Shown here: piece by piece, positions 23,289-30,401 of the stretch | Layout of the letters: each line of letters begins with the position of its first letter | Numbering within the stretch: position 1 is the first letter of the stretch | Assembly (NCBI GenBank): GCA_027339205.1 | Contig: DAHWOV010000004.1 | Location: 1 to 53,261 of the forward strand | DNA: 53,261 nucleotides | Source of the DNA: JAJYVT01 sp027339205 | GTDB lineage: Bacteria; Actinomycetota; Acidimicrobiia; Acidimicrobiales; RAAP-2 | Direction: 5' to 3' | Translations under genes and position numbers: made by a program | The notes under the pieces: generated by a model | The model's database searches: none | Told to the model about the DNA's origin: nothing | The model's input: only the letters and a program-made list of their open reading frames with translations

Positions 23289-23986
23289 GCCCCGCCGCTC
23301 CCCTGCGCGCTCGCAAGGTGCCGGCCGGCCTCGCGCCGGGCGAGCGCCTCGAGGTACGCAGGCACCGGTTCGATGGGGAACCGGACCTTCACCACTCCCT
23401 CCTCGAACCCGGACTCGACAGGGAACCCCATGTGGTGGAACATCTCGAGCATCGCGGCGTTCTCCGCCAGCGTGTCGGCGACGAACACCCGGATCCCCGT
23501 CGCTCTGGCGGCACGGGCGAGCTCGTCGGCGAGCAGCGTGCCGATCCCCTGGCGCTGGTAGTCGTCCTTCACCACGAAGGCCACCTCGGCCTCGTCGGTC
23601 CCCGCGACCCGGTCGTACCTGCCGACGGCGACGAGCCGCGCTGTCGCCAGGACGACGAGTGCCAGGCGGTCCACGTAGTCGACGTGCGTGAAGCGTTCGA
23701 CCTCCTTGGCGGTGAGCACCGGGTGGAAATTGAAGTAGCGCAGGTAGATCGACTGCGGCGACAGCGACGCGTGGAAGGCGACGAGCATCGCCGCGTCGTC
23801 GGGTCGGATCGGCCGGACGTGGACCACGCGCCCGTCACGGATCCGCACGTCGCGCTCCGCCCCTCGGGGGTAACCGGGGGGCAGGAGCGGGGCCTCAGCG
23901 CCCAGAGGCCGCCCCCCGCCGGCCGCCGGGGCGACTGGCTCGTCTCCCGCGGCGGTCGCCACTTCGGTACCCGGTCCCTCCGGCAC
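23282..23986 (-). CDS. GNAT-family N-acetyltransferase, candidate protein lysine acetyltransferase
   Basis: 234 residues. About 45 variable residues, then a complete GNAT domain: VRPIRPDDAAMLVAFHASLSP, SIYLRYFNFHPVLT, and the acetyl-CoA motif VKDDYQRQGIGTLL, with a VADTLAENAAMLEMF C-terminal helix. This subtype is the one found in mycobacterial KATmt and fused to acyl-CoA synthetases, which acetylate universal stress protein and acyl-CoA synthetases. No cAMP-binding domain is present. The GTG at 23986 has AAGGAG five bases before. First of a GNAT-deacetylase-USP operon. Several acyl-CoA-handling enzymes that could be targets are encoded within 10 kb. Confidence 0.92.
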   Translation of the reverse strand: MPEGPGTEVATAAGDEPVAPAAGGGRPLGAEAPLLPPGYPRGAERDVRIRDGRVVHVRPIRPDDAAMLVAFHASLSPQSIYLRYFNFHPVLTAKEVERFTHVDYVDRLALVVLATARLVAVGRYDRVAGTDEAEVAFVVKDDYQRQGIGTLLADELARAARATGIRVFVADTLAENAAMLEMFHHMGFPVESGFEEGVVKVRFPIEPVPAYLEALARREAGRHLASAQGSGGAC

Positions 23987-24095
23987 GTCAGCTCCTTGCC
24001 CATCAGCTCGGCCGACGGCGACTCCCCGGCCCGTCCGGCGCGTGCGTCCACAATGGCACGCGCGGACCGTCTCGGGCCGGCTCGCACCCCGCGGG

Positions 24096-24344
24096 CTACC
24101 CGGCGGAGGACCACACGATCTCCACGGTGTGGCGCGAGGAGACCGCGTCGGCGACCGCTCGGCGCACGCGCTCGCCGAGCTCCTCTCCGGCGGCGCGCGA
24201 GAGCAGCGAGTGGACCCGTACGTGCACCGCTCCCGCCCAACCATTCCTGATGTCGACCCTCGTGACCAGGTCCTCGCCGTCCTCGGGGAGTGCCTGGGCG
24301 AGCGCCTCGAGCACCCGGCGGGTGGTGGCTGCGGCTACCACCAC
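24096..24344 (-). CDS. Small hypothetical protein
   Basis: About 82 residues: VVAAATTRRVLEALAQALPE, then EDLVTRVDIRNGWAGAVHVRV and ERVRRAVADAVSSRHTVEIVW. The alternation of strands and helices suggests a small folded domain, but I do not recognise it. GTG starts at 24344 or 24341, and no good ribosome site. Lies divergent from the avidin gene, sharing the 156-base region with two DosR-like boxes, and 109 bases before the GNAT gene. An inverted GCGTGC/GCACGC pair follows it (about 24043-24066). Confidence 0.5.
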   Translation of the reverse strand: MVVAAATTRRVLEALAQALPEDGEDLVTRVDIRNGWAGAVHVRVHSLLSRAAGEELGERVRRAVADAVSSRHTVEIVWSSAG

Positions 24345-24400
24345 GCGGTCCGTGAGCAGGCCATCGGGCGATGATGCGCTAGCGCCTCTCGCCCCTCGTA

Positions 24401-24414
24401 GGGTCGAAAGTCCC
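24401..24414. promoter_or_regulatory. DosR-like box 1 of the avidin promoter region
   Basis: GGGTCGAAAGTCCC, one mismatch from GGGACnnnnGTCCC. Its reverse complement GGGACTTTCGACCC equals box 2 at 13 of 14 positions. It is 87 bases before the avidin-like gene and 57 bases before the divergent small gene. Confidence 0.6.
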
Positions 24415-24451
24415 GTCGTGGCGCCCGCCGCCCGCCGATCGCTCGCCGGGG

Positions 24452-24465
24452 GGGACCTTCGACCC
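24452..24465. promoter_or_regulatory. DosR-like box 2 of the avidin promoter region
   Basis: GGGACCTTCGACCC, one mismatch from GGGACnnnnGTCCC. It is an inverted near-copy of box 1, with starts 51 bases apart (about five helical turns) and its last base 36 bases before the avidin-like ATG. This close to the start it would overlap a -35 or -10 element. Confidence 0.6.
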
Positions 24466-24500
24466 TTGAGCGACCCACCCACCGAACAGACACTGGAGGC

Positions 24501-24917
24501 ATGACGACGCGGTCGGCACCTCTTTGCGGCGCGCCGGCCCGGCGCAGCATCGTCGGGACCTGGCGCAGCGAGCTGGGCTCCGAGCTCGAGCTGCACGATA
24601 CCGATGGCTTCCTGAGCGGCCGCTACCTTTCGGCCGTCGGCGCGTCACGTCGCTCCCAGCCGCTCATCGGCTTCTGCACACCGCCGAGTGGGGAGGGCGC
24701 GGTCGTCCTCGGCTTCGTGGTGCGCTGGTCCGACACCGGGTCGGTGACCAGCTGGACGGGCCGCTACGACACTGGCACGGACGAGCTCCACCTCACCTGG
24801 GTGCTGGCGGCGGCGAGCGGACCCACGACAGCGTGGCGGTCGACCGAGCTCGGTCAAGACCGCTTCCGCCGGACGGTCGCGCCGTTCGCGCCGACCGCCT
24901 CACGGCCTGCACGATGA
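24501..24917 (+). CDS. Avidin/streptavidin-family protein without a signal peptide
   Basis: 138 residues. The avidin beta-barrel signature is complete: GTWRSELGSELEL, GRYLSAVG, VLGFVVRW, SVTSWTGRY, LHLTWVL, AWRSTELGQDRF. Mapped on streptavidin, the biotin contacts S27, Y43, S45, W79, S88, T90, W92, W108, W120 and D128 correspond to S27, Y42, S44, W76, S81, T83, W85, W100, W112 and D120. Only N23 is changed, to Ser23. Known bacterial avidins are usually secreted, but this N-terminus (16 polar and basic residues) has no signal sequence, so a cytoplasmic biotin-binding role is likely. ATG at 24501 with GGAGG close by. ATGA overlap with the DinB gene that follows. Confidence 0.9.
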   Translation: MTTRSAPLCGAPARRSIVGTWRSELGSELELHDTDGFLSGRYLSAVGASRRSQPLIGFCTPPSGEGAVVLGFVVRWSDTGSVTSWTGRYDTGTDELHLTWVLAAASGPTTAWRSTELGQDRFRRTVAPFAPTASRPAR

Positions 24918-25450
24918 CCTCCACCGCCGACCTCCTCGCCGACGGCTTCGGCCGGGTGCACGACGCCGTCCACCGGGTCCTGGACGGGCTGCCACGCGAA
25001 GCGGTCGCCTTCCGGCCAGACGCCCGGGCCAACCCGATCGGATGGCTGCTCTGGCACCTCACGCGCGTCGAGGACGACCACGTGGCGGCCGCCGCGGCCA
25101 CCGAGCAGCGCTGGACGGCCGAAGGATGGGTCGAGAGGTTCGCGCTGCCCTTCGACCCCCTCGAGACGGGCTACGGGCAGGACCCTGGCGAGGCAGGCCT
25201 GGTCACGCCCGATGCCTCCCTTCTCATTGGCTACCACGACGCGGTGCACAACACGACGTTGTCGTACGTGCGCGGGCTCGGCGACGACGACCTCGACCGC
25301 GTCGTCGACACCCGCTGGACGCCGCACGTCACTCTGGGCGTGCGCCTGGTGAGCGTGATCGCCGACGGCCTCCAGCACGCGGGGCAAGCGGCGTACGTGC
25401 GCGGGATGTTCGAGCGCGCCAGCGGCGACCGGCGCGGCGCCAGCCGCTGA
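24914..25450 (+). CDS. DinB-family (four-helix bundle) protein
   Basis: 178 residues. Helical protein of the DinB/DUF664 superfamily: LADGFGRVHDAVHRVLDGL, then NPIGWLLWHLTRVEDDHV with the first metal-type His, YHDAVHNTTLSYVRGL, and a C-terminal IADGLQHAGQAAYVRGM with the third His. Members include thiol-dependent transferases and damage-inducible proteins that use mycothiol or bacillithiol; the activity here is unknown. The ATG at 24914 overlaps the stop of the avidin-like gene (ATGA), so both come from one transcript controlled by the boxes upstream. Confidence 0.87.
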   Translation: MTSTADLLADGFGRVHDAVHRVLDGLPREAVAFRPDARANPIGWLLWHLTRVEDDHVAAAAATEQRWTAEGWVERFALPFDPLETGYGQDPGEAGLVTPDASLLIGYHDAVHNTTLSYVRGLGDDDLDRVVDTRWTPHVTLGVRLVSVIADGLQHAGQAAYVRGMFERASGDRRGASR

Positions 25451-25535
25451 CCGGCGCGGGACCAACCGCCGGCACGTGCGACCTGCCCGTCCCGCTCTGT
25501 GCCCGTGGCCCCGGGCGGCGTGCTCCAATGGAGCT

Positions 25536-26819
25536 GTGCGCGACGCCGGCGGGCGAGCTCGAAGACGGCGGTCCCTGCGCTGGCGCCCGGCACTCCACTG
25601 CGGCTGGGGACGCTCGGCAGCCCCGGCGCTGGCCGTGACGGTGGCCTCCCTGGCGCTCGCGGCGTGCGGCGGCACCCAGGGACGGTCCGGGGCGCCGACG
25701 ACGGCGCCGAGCGCGCCGCGCACCTCCACCACCTCCGTGCCGACCACCACCCCCGTGCCGTCCCCGAGCACGAGCGGGCCGCCAACCACCGCCCCGGCCA
25801 AAGGCTGTGTGCCTCCCCCTTCGAGCTGGCCCGCGACGCGCGTCGCCGACCAGCTGCTCATGGTGATCGGCGAGTTCACATCGGCGGCGTCGCTGGCAGC
25901 TGAGGCGGACGCGGGCGTCGGCGGGTTCGTGTTCCTCGGCGAGCCCTCGGCGGCTGCCAGGACAGCGCTGCGCGCCGCGCTCGGGGCGCTGGACGCTGAC
26001 GCCGCCGGTGCCGGCCAGGTGCAGCCGTGGATGTCCACCGACACAGAGGGCGGCCCGGTGTCACGTCTCGCCAACGTGCTCGGCTCGATCCCCTCGGCTC
26101 GCTCGATGGCCGCGCAGTGGACGCCGGCACAAGTGGAGTCGGCGATGGAGGCGCGCGGTCGTGCCCTCCTCGCTCTGGGGGTCACCATGGACCTCGCACC
26201 CGTGCTCGACGTCGCCGCGCCGACAGATCCCGTCGCCGACGAGTCCCAGCGGTCGTTCAGCGCCACACCGCAGGTGGCCGCCTCCTACGGCGTCGCCTTC
26301 GCCGCCGGGCTCCGGGCTGCAGGCGTGGTCGCGGTGGGCAAGCACTTCCCCGGGCTCGGCCACGCGTCCGCCGACACGGACACAGGCCCGGCGACCGACC
26401 CGCCGCTCGACCAGCTGCGCAGCGACGACCTCGTCCCCTTCTCCAGCGCCATCGCCGCGGGGCTGCCCGTCGTCATGGTCGGCCACCCGGTGGTGCCCGG
26501 CCTCACCGGCGGCCTCCCCGCGAGCCTCTCGCCGGCCACGTACGCGCTGTTGCGCCGGACACTGCACTTCAGCGGCGTCGCGATGACCGACGCCCTCGGC
26601 GCCGGGGCGATCTCTGCCGAGGGTGACAGCGAGCCGGCGGCTGCCGTCGCCGCGGTGCGAGCCGGCGCGGACATGGCGATGGTGGACGCGGGCACATGGC
26701 AGCCTGCGGCCGACGCGCTCGTGGGGGCACTCGGGAGCGGCACGCTCACTCGGGCGCAGGCAGACGCCTCGGTCTCCCGCGTCCTCGAGGCCAAGCGCGT
26801 CTCGGTCTGCAGGGCCTGA
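25536..26819 (+). CDS. Glycoside hydrolase family 3 lipoprotein
   Basis: About 427 residues. Basic N-terminus, hydrophobic stretch ALAVTVASLALAAC with a lipobox (LAAC), a Thr/Pro/Ser-rich linker of about 40 residues, then a GH3 TIM barrel. The barrel shows GVTMDLAPVLDVA, KHFPGLGHA and the nucleophile Asp in AMTDALGAG. KHFPG and the short single-domain form are those of beta-N-acetylhexosaminidases (NagZ-like), but the NagZ catalytic loop D-S-H reads D-T-D, as in many actinobacterial lipoproteins of this group. It probably trims peptidoglycan or glycans outside the membrane. The start is uncertain: GTG 25536 has GGAG too close, and GTG 25476 is also in frame. Confidence 0.85.
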   Translation: MRDAGGRARRRRSLRWRPALHCGWGRSAAPALAVTVASLALAACGGTQGRSGAPTTAPSAPRTSTTSVPTTTPVPSPSTSGPPTTAPAKGCVPPPSSWPATRVADQLLMVIGEFTSAASLAAEADAGVGGFVFLGEPSAAARTALRAALGALDADAAGAGQVQPWMSTDTEGGPVSRLANVLGSIPSARSMAAQWTPAQVESAMEARGRALLALGVTMDLAPVLDVAAPTDPVADESQRSFSATPQVAASYGVAFAAGLRAAGVVAVGKHFPGLGHASADTDTGPATDPPLDQLRSDDLVPFSSAIAAGLPVVMVGHPVVPGLTGGLPASLSPATYALLRRTLHFSGVAMTDALGAGAISAEGDSEPAAAVAAVRAGADMAMVDAGTWQPAADALVGALGSGTLTRAQADASVSRVLEAKRVSVCRA

Positions 26820-26931
26820 CCCGGGGCCCCGACCCCCTGCCGGACCCCGAGCCGGGGGACTGCCCCAAGGACCCCCCGCCGGGGAGCCGCTGGAGGAGCC
26901 CCTCGGTCCAAGAGCCTGCGGCCGCGTGCGC
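26820..26931. other. Convergent gap with GC-rich hairpins
   Basis: 112 bases between the convergent GH3 and ABC ATPase genes. CCGGGGCCCCG (26819-26829) and the CCCCGAG/CCGGGG runs to 26885 can form stable stems, and are probably a two-way terminator region. Confidence 0.4.
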
Positions 26932-27639
26932 TCAAGCCACCGACTGCGCGCTCGGCGTAGCGACGATGTGCCCTCGTTCCAGCGTGACGATCCTGTCGGC
27001 TGCGGCGGCGACCGAGCGGTCGTGGGTCACCATCACGATGGTCGTCCCCTCCGAACGGTGGAGCTTGCGGAACACCTCGACCACGTTGTCCGCGCTCTCT
27101 GGGTCGAGGCTGCCGGTCGGCTCGTCGGCAAGCAGGAGCGGAGGGCGGTTGGCGAGTGCCCTGGCGATGGCGACCCGCTGGCGCTCGCCGCCCGACATCT
27201 CGGAGGGACGGCGGCTCGCGAACTCCGAGAGCTGCATCCACTCGAGCAGCTCGTCGGCCGCGGCGCGGCGAGCCGCGCGGTGGCGGTGGGTCCCGAACAT
27301 CGCGATCTCCACGTTCTGGCGCGCGTCGAGGTGCGCGACAAGGTTGTGCAGCTGGAAGACGAGCCCCACCTCGTTGCGCCGGTAGCGGTCGAGGTGGCGA
27401 TCGTCGGACAGTGCACGGCCCCGGTAGCGCACCTCCCCGCGGTCGGGCTGGTCGAGCGCGGCGACGAGCGAGAGCAGCGTCGACTTTCCGGACCCCGACG
27501 GACCCGAGACCGCGAGCCACTCGCCTTCAGCGACCGTGAGCTCGATCCCGTCGAGCGCGACGACCGGTCCGTAGGCGAGGTGGACGTCGCGCACCTCGAG
27601 GATCGGTGGGCGTGCTGGCTGGCCGCTCGGAGCGTTCAT
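26932..27639 (-). CDS. ABC exporter ATPase (MacB/LolD type)
   Basis: 235 residues. Walker A GPSGSGKST, Q-loop GLVFQLHNLVAHL, signature MSGGERQRVAIARAL, Walker B LLLADEPTGSLD and H-loop VTHDRSV. It belongs to the MacB/LolD subclass that works with FtsX-like permeases in lipoprotein or small-molecule export, or as mechanotransmission systems for cell-wall enzymes. The permease gene lies immediately before it (10-base gap). ATG at 27639. The pair seems to depend on the promoter region upstream of the permease, which contains DosR-like boxes. Confidence 0.92.
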   Translation of the reverse strand: MNAPSGQPARPPILEVRDVHLAYGPVVALDGIELTVAEGEWLAVSGPSGSGKSTLLSLVAALDQPDRGEVRYRGRALSDDRHLDRYRRNEVGLVFQLHNLVAHLDARQNVEIAMFGTHRHRAARRAAADELLEWMQLSEFASRRPSEMSGGERQRVAIARALANRPPLLLADEPTGSLDPESADNVVEVFRKLHRSEGTTIVMVTHDRSVAAAADRIVTLERGHIVATPSAQSVA

Positions 27640-27649
27640 CTCAGCCTCG

Positions 27650-28768
27650 TCACTCCCTGCGCAGCGCGACGCTGGGTCGGAGCATGGCGGCGCGCACGCT
27701 CGGGTACAGCGCCGCCAGGACGCCGATGCCGATCGCGGTGTACAGCCCCCTCCCGACCACCCCTATCGAGAAATTGGACTCGAGCACCCCGCGCAGCGAC
27801 GAGACGTGCTCCAGCGCAGTGGTGAACGCCGCGGAGAGGCCCACGCCCGCGGCCGCCCCGAGAAGACTGATGACCACCGCCTCACCCATCACGAGCGAGA
27901 GGAGCCGCGTCCTGGACCAGCCGACCGCGCGCAGCACTCCGAACTCCCTGATGCGCTCCACGAAGGAGAGCAGCATCGCGGAGAGGACGACCGCCACCCC
28001 GACGACCAGCGCGATGATCTGCGCACCCGTCTGCGCCGCCCCGAGGAAGACCAGGTTGCGGTCGATGCGGCCGAACTGGCTGGCGAGCCGCACGCTCGCG
28101 AGGCTGGGGTTGTCCCGGTCGACGCGTGCCATGACTGTCGCCACCTTCTGTCCCGGGTTCACCCGCACGGCGACGAGGGTCACGGTGCCCGGCTTGCGTG
28201 TGTTCGCCTGGAGCGTGGTGAGCGGGAACATCGCGGCCGCGTTGCCGAACACCTGGTTCACCGAGTAGAGCCCCACGACCGTGTAGTCGATCGTGCCGAT
28301 CCGTATCGTGTTGCCGACTCGCTTGTGCAGGGACTGGGCGGCCTGCCACCCGAGCATCACCTCGTGCCTCGCATGCGCGCCGTAGGGATGTCCCGAGACG
28401 ATGGTGACGCCGAACGTCTTCAGCCTTGTCGGCGCCACGCCGATCTCGATGAACACGGGATTTGTGGCGTTGAGGTGCACGGTTCCCACCAGGACCCCGA
28501 CGGCGCTGTGGACGCCGGCGGTCCTCGCCACGCGGCTCGCCTGCGCCTCGGTGACCACACTTGTCAGGGCTGTGGCCACCGACTTCTGCGCAACGATGAA
28601 GTCCGCCTTGCCCATCAACAGCACGTTCGCCGCCGAGTTCTCCAAGCTCGCGGTCACGACGCCGAGCGTCACGACCGCCGTGACGCTGATGGCGACGGCG
28701 GCAGCGGTCAGCAGCGTGCGCAGCCTCCGGGTGGCGAGGTTCCGAACGATGAGACCCACAAACGTCAT
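27650..28768 (-). CDS. FtsX-like ABC permease
   Basis: 372 residues. Helix 1 (about 17-40, LRTLLTAAAVAISVTAVVTLG), a large extracytoplasmic domain of about 200 residues, then three helices at the C-terminus. These contain AQIIALVVGVAVVLSAM, SLVMGEAVVISLLGAAAG and AIGIGVLAALYPSVRA, with the FtsX cytoplasmic segment ERIREFGVLRAVGWSRTRL. One permease with one ATPase would form a MacB-like dimer. Start: ATG 28768; a TTG at 28777 is possible. Two DosR-like boxes lie 39-82 bases before the ATG. No substrate-delivering adaptor gene is adjacent. Confidence 0.9.
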   Translation of the reverse strand: MTFVGLIVRNLATRRLRTLLTAAAVAISVTAVVTLGVVTASLENSAANVLLMGKADFIVAQKSVATALTSVVTEAQASRVARTAGVHSAVGVLVGTVHLNATNPVFIEIGVAPTRLKTFGVTIVSGHPYGAHARHEVMLGWQAAQSLHKRVGNTIRIGTIDYTVVGLYSVNQVFGNAAAMFPLTTLQANTRKPGTVTLVAVRVNPGQKVATVMARVDRDNPSLASVRLASQFGRIDRNLVFLGAAQTGAQIIALVVGVAVVLSAMLLSFVERIREFGVLRAVGWSRTRLLSLVMGEAVVISLLGAAAGVGLSAAFTTALEHVSSLRGVLESNFSIGVVGRGLYTAIGIGVLAALYPSVRAAMLRPSVALRRE

Positions 28769-28783
28769 GCGACTCAAATACTG

Positions 28784-29416
28784 CTACGCCGGGCAGCGGC
28801 CGGGGAGAGTCGAAGGTCCTCGCCTGGTCGAGCGTCGGGACGAAAGTCCCTGGCAAGAACGGTTGCCCCGCGTCAGCATGGTCCCATGGACGGCATCTGC
28901 GCGCGACGACCGGGCGGAGGGGCCGCCGCAACAGGCGCGCGTGCCCCTTCTGGAGTTCCGGCCACGGAGCGGGAGCTCTTGGATCTCCGCGTCCTCGGGG
29001 CGTTCCGCAACGCCTCGGCCGGGACGGGCAGCGACCGAGCCGGCGGCGAGCGAGTCCACGTCGAGCGAGTCCACGGCGAGGCGGAAGCGCACCCAGCGCC
29101 GGGCGACCCGCAGGACCGTCCCTGCGGCCCCTGCGGCCAGCACGAGCGGCGCGACCCAATCGAAGAAGGTGGACGCGACGGCGCCGGAAAGGACGTCGGT
29201 CGTGCCGACCTCGTGCTTCCAGGACTGCGACGCGGGGCCCGACACCGCGCACAGGGCGAAGAGCGCCACCGCGGCCCTCGGGACCAGCGCGCCTCCCCCG
29301 CGCCAGCACGACCACGCGACGAGGCCTGCGCTGCAAGCGAGCGCGCCGGCGCCGGCCCACGCAACGCCGAGCCCGGACTTCCGGTCGATCACGAGAAACA
29401 CCAACCACGCCAACAT
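28784..29416 (-). CDS. Hypothetical membrane protein
   Basis: 210 residues. Hydrophobic helices at about 1-10, 15-36, 45-64 and 85-102, so three or four membrane segments with a Lys/His loop (SWKHEVGTTDV). The C-terminal 100 residues are Arg/Ser-rich and of low complexity, and cover the DosR-like boxes of the next gene, so the true stop of the functional protein may be irrelevant there or the region may be non-coding in practice. ATG at 29416, ribosome site weak. No family recognised. Confidence 0.5.
   Translation of the reverse strand: MLAWLVFLVIDRKSGLGVAWAGAGALACSAGLVAWSCWRGGGALVPRAAVALFALCAVSGPASQSWKHEVGTTDVLSGAVASTFFDWVAPLVLAAGAAGTVLRVARRWVRFRLAVDSLDVDSLAAGSVAARPGRGVAERPEDAEIQELPLRGRNSRRGTRACCGGPSARSSRADAVHGTMLTRGNRSCQGLSSRRSTRRGPSTLPGRCPA
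28807..28850. promoter_or_regulatory. DosR-type boxes ahead of the ABC exporter
   Basis: GGGACGAAAGTCCC (28837-28850) is a perfect GGGACnnnnGTCCC palindrome. A weaker GAGTCGAAGGTCCT lies 30 bases nearer the gene (28807-28820). The strong site is 69-82 bases before the permease ATG, a usual distance for DosR activation. Confidence 0.65.
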
Positions 29417-29464
29417 GTCTGCCTACACGTCGGCGTCCATGAGCGCTCCTCGTGTGCGATCCCT

Positions 29465-29478
29465 GGGACAGGCGGCCC
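29465..29478. promoter_or_regulatory. DosR-like box ahead of the hypothetical membrane gene
   Basis: GGGACAGGCGGCCC, one mismatch from GGGACnnnnGTCCC, 49 bases before the minus-strand ATG at 29416. A G in the second half-site is tolerated in mycobacterial sites. The rest of the divergent gap up to the MarR gene (29479-29619) shows no clear element. Confidence 0.4.
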
Positions 29479-29619
29479 GAGACGAAGAGATCCGCCGGTT
29501 CCCTGTAGTGAACACATCGGTCGACTAGCCTTTTTCCACAGTAACCCCGCCGGATGCGACCGGCACCTCATGAGCGGAGGGAAGACCATGCACCCCGCAC
29601 GCACTCTTGGATCGAAGCA

Positions 29620-30126
29620 ATGACGGCGCTGATGGAGGCCTCCGCCACGCCAACGGCCCACGACGGCGTCGGCGAGCTCGTCGAGGCGATCGACACTGCC
29701 CAGTCCCTTTTGCGCGCGATCGGTGACCGCGCACTGAGCGATCTCGGGGGAGGGATCACGGCGACCCAGCTTCGCCTCCTCGACCGGCTGGAGCGACTGG
29801 GCGAATCGAGGCTGATCGACCTCGCCGACGCACTGTCGATCGCGCCGTCGACGGCGACGCGGCTGTGCGACACGCTCGCAGAGCGACAGCTGATCGTGCG
29901 CCACCGCCGGGGTCGTGACCGAAGGGAGCTGCAGATCCAGCTGACCGGCGCGGGCACCGCCTTGCTCGAGGTGGTGCGCCAGCGCACGGTCGAGGGTTGG
30001 ACGAGGGCGCTCTCTCGGATCGGCGAGGAGGAGCGGCGCCTCGTCGTGCGGATCCTCGCCCGCATCTCGTCGCCCGCGGCGAGGCCGGTCGGAGAGGGCG
30101 ACACGCCCCCGACCCTCACGGCCTGA
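29620..30126 (+). CDS. MarR-family transcriptional regulator
   Basis: 168 residues. A winged helix-turn-helix with ITATQLRLLDRLERLGESRLIDLADAL and SIAPSTATRLCDTLAERQLI, the wing RHRRGRDRRELQIQLT, and terminal dimerisation helices (ALLEVVRQRTVEGWTRAL). MarR proteins repress neighbouring transporter or stress genes until they bind a small ligand or are oxidised. There is no Cys-based switch motif here apart from one Cys in the recognition helix region. The MFS exporter 268 bases downstream is the likely target. ATG 29620 chosen; the frame is open to 29554. Confidence 0.88.
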   Translation: MTALMEASATPTAHDGVGELVEAIDTAQSLLRAIGDRALSDLGGGITATQLRLLDRLERLGESRLIDLADALSIAPSTATRLCDTLAERQLIVRHRRGRDRRELQIQLTGAGTALLEVVRQRTVEGWTRALSRIGEEERRLVVRILARISSPAARPVGEGDTPPTLTA

Positions 30127-30325
30127 GCCTGCAGCCATTCTCGCCGTGCGGCCGTGCGGCCGTGGCCGCCGGAGAGCACCCTTCGCCGGCGAGCGCCCTT
30201 TGCCGGGGGCCTCGCCGGCGCCATGCGTGCCGGTGCCGGCGTGCTTGGCGCGTCGGGCAGCACCGTCGTCGGGCCGCTGTCTCCCGCGCCCGCAAGGGCG
30301 CCGATCAGGACGTTCGGCCCTGCAG
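30127..30325. other. GC-rich gap between MarR and MFS genes
   Basis: 199 bases with short repeats (cgtgcggc twice, then ggccgccgg; gccggcgagcgccc) and GC-rich stems. No gene is supported. It probably holds the promoter and operator for the exporter gene, but no -35/-10 pair is obvious. Confidence 0.35.
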
Positions 30326-30401
30326 CGGTGCGCGGAGCGCCCGTAGCGTGCAACCGTGAGCAACGGTGCGCGGAGCGCCCGTAGCGTGCAACCGTGAGCA
30401 A
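30326..30401 (+). repeat. Perfect 38-base tandem duplication over the MFS start codon
   Basis: Two identical 38-base copies (30326-30363 and 30364-30401). The second contains the GTG start of the MFS gene (30394). The first contains an equivalent GTG (30356), whose frame reads 13 codons and stops at 30395-30397, overlapping the true start as GTGA. The duplication has therefore created a coupled mini-frame ahead of the transporter. Confidence 0.9.

Noticed and set aside
24854..26266. 470-codon open frame opposite the DinB and GH3 genes
   Set aside because: Composition is antisense-like and the plus-strand genes have clear motifs and coupling.
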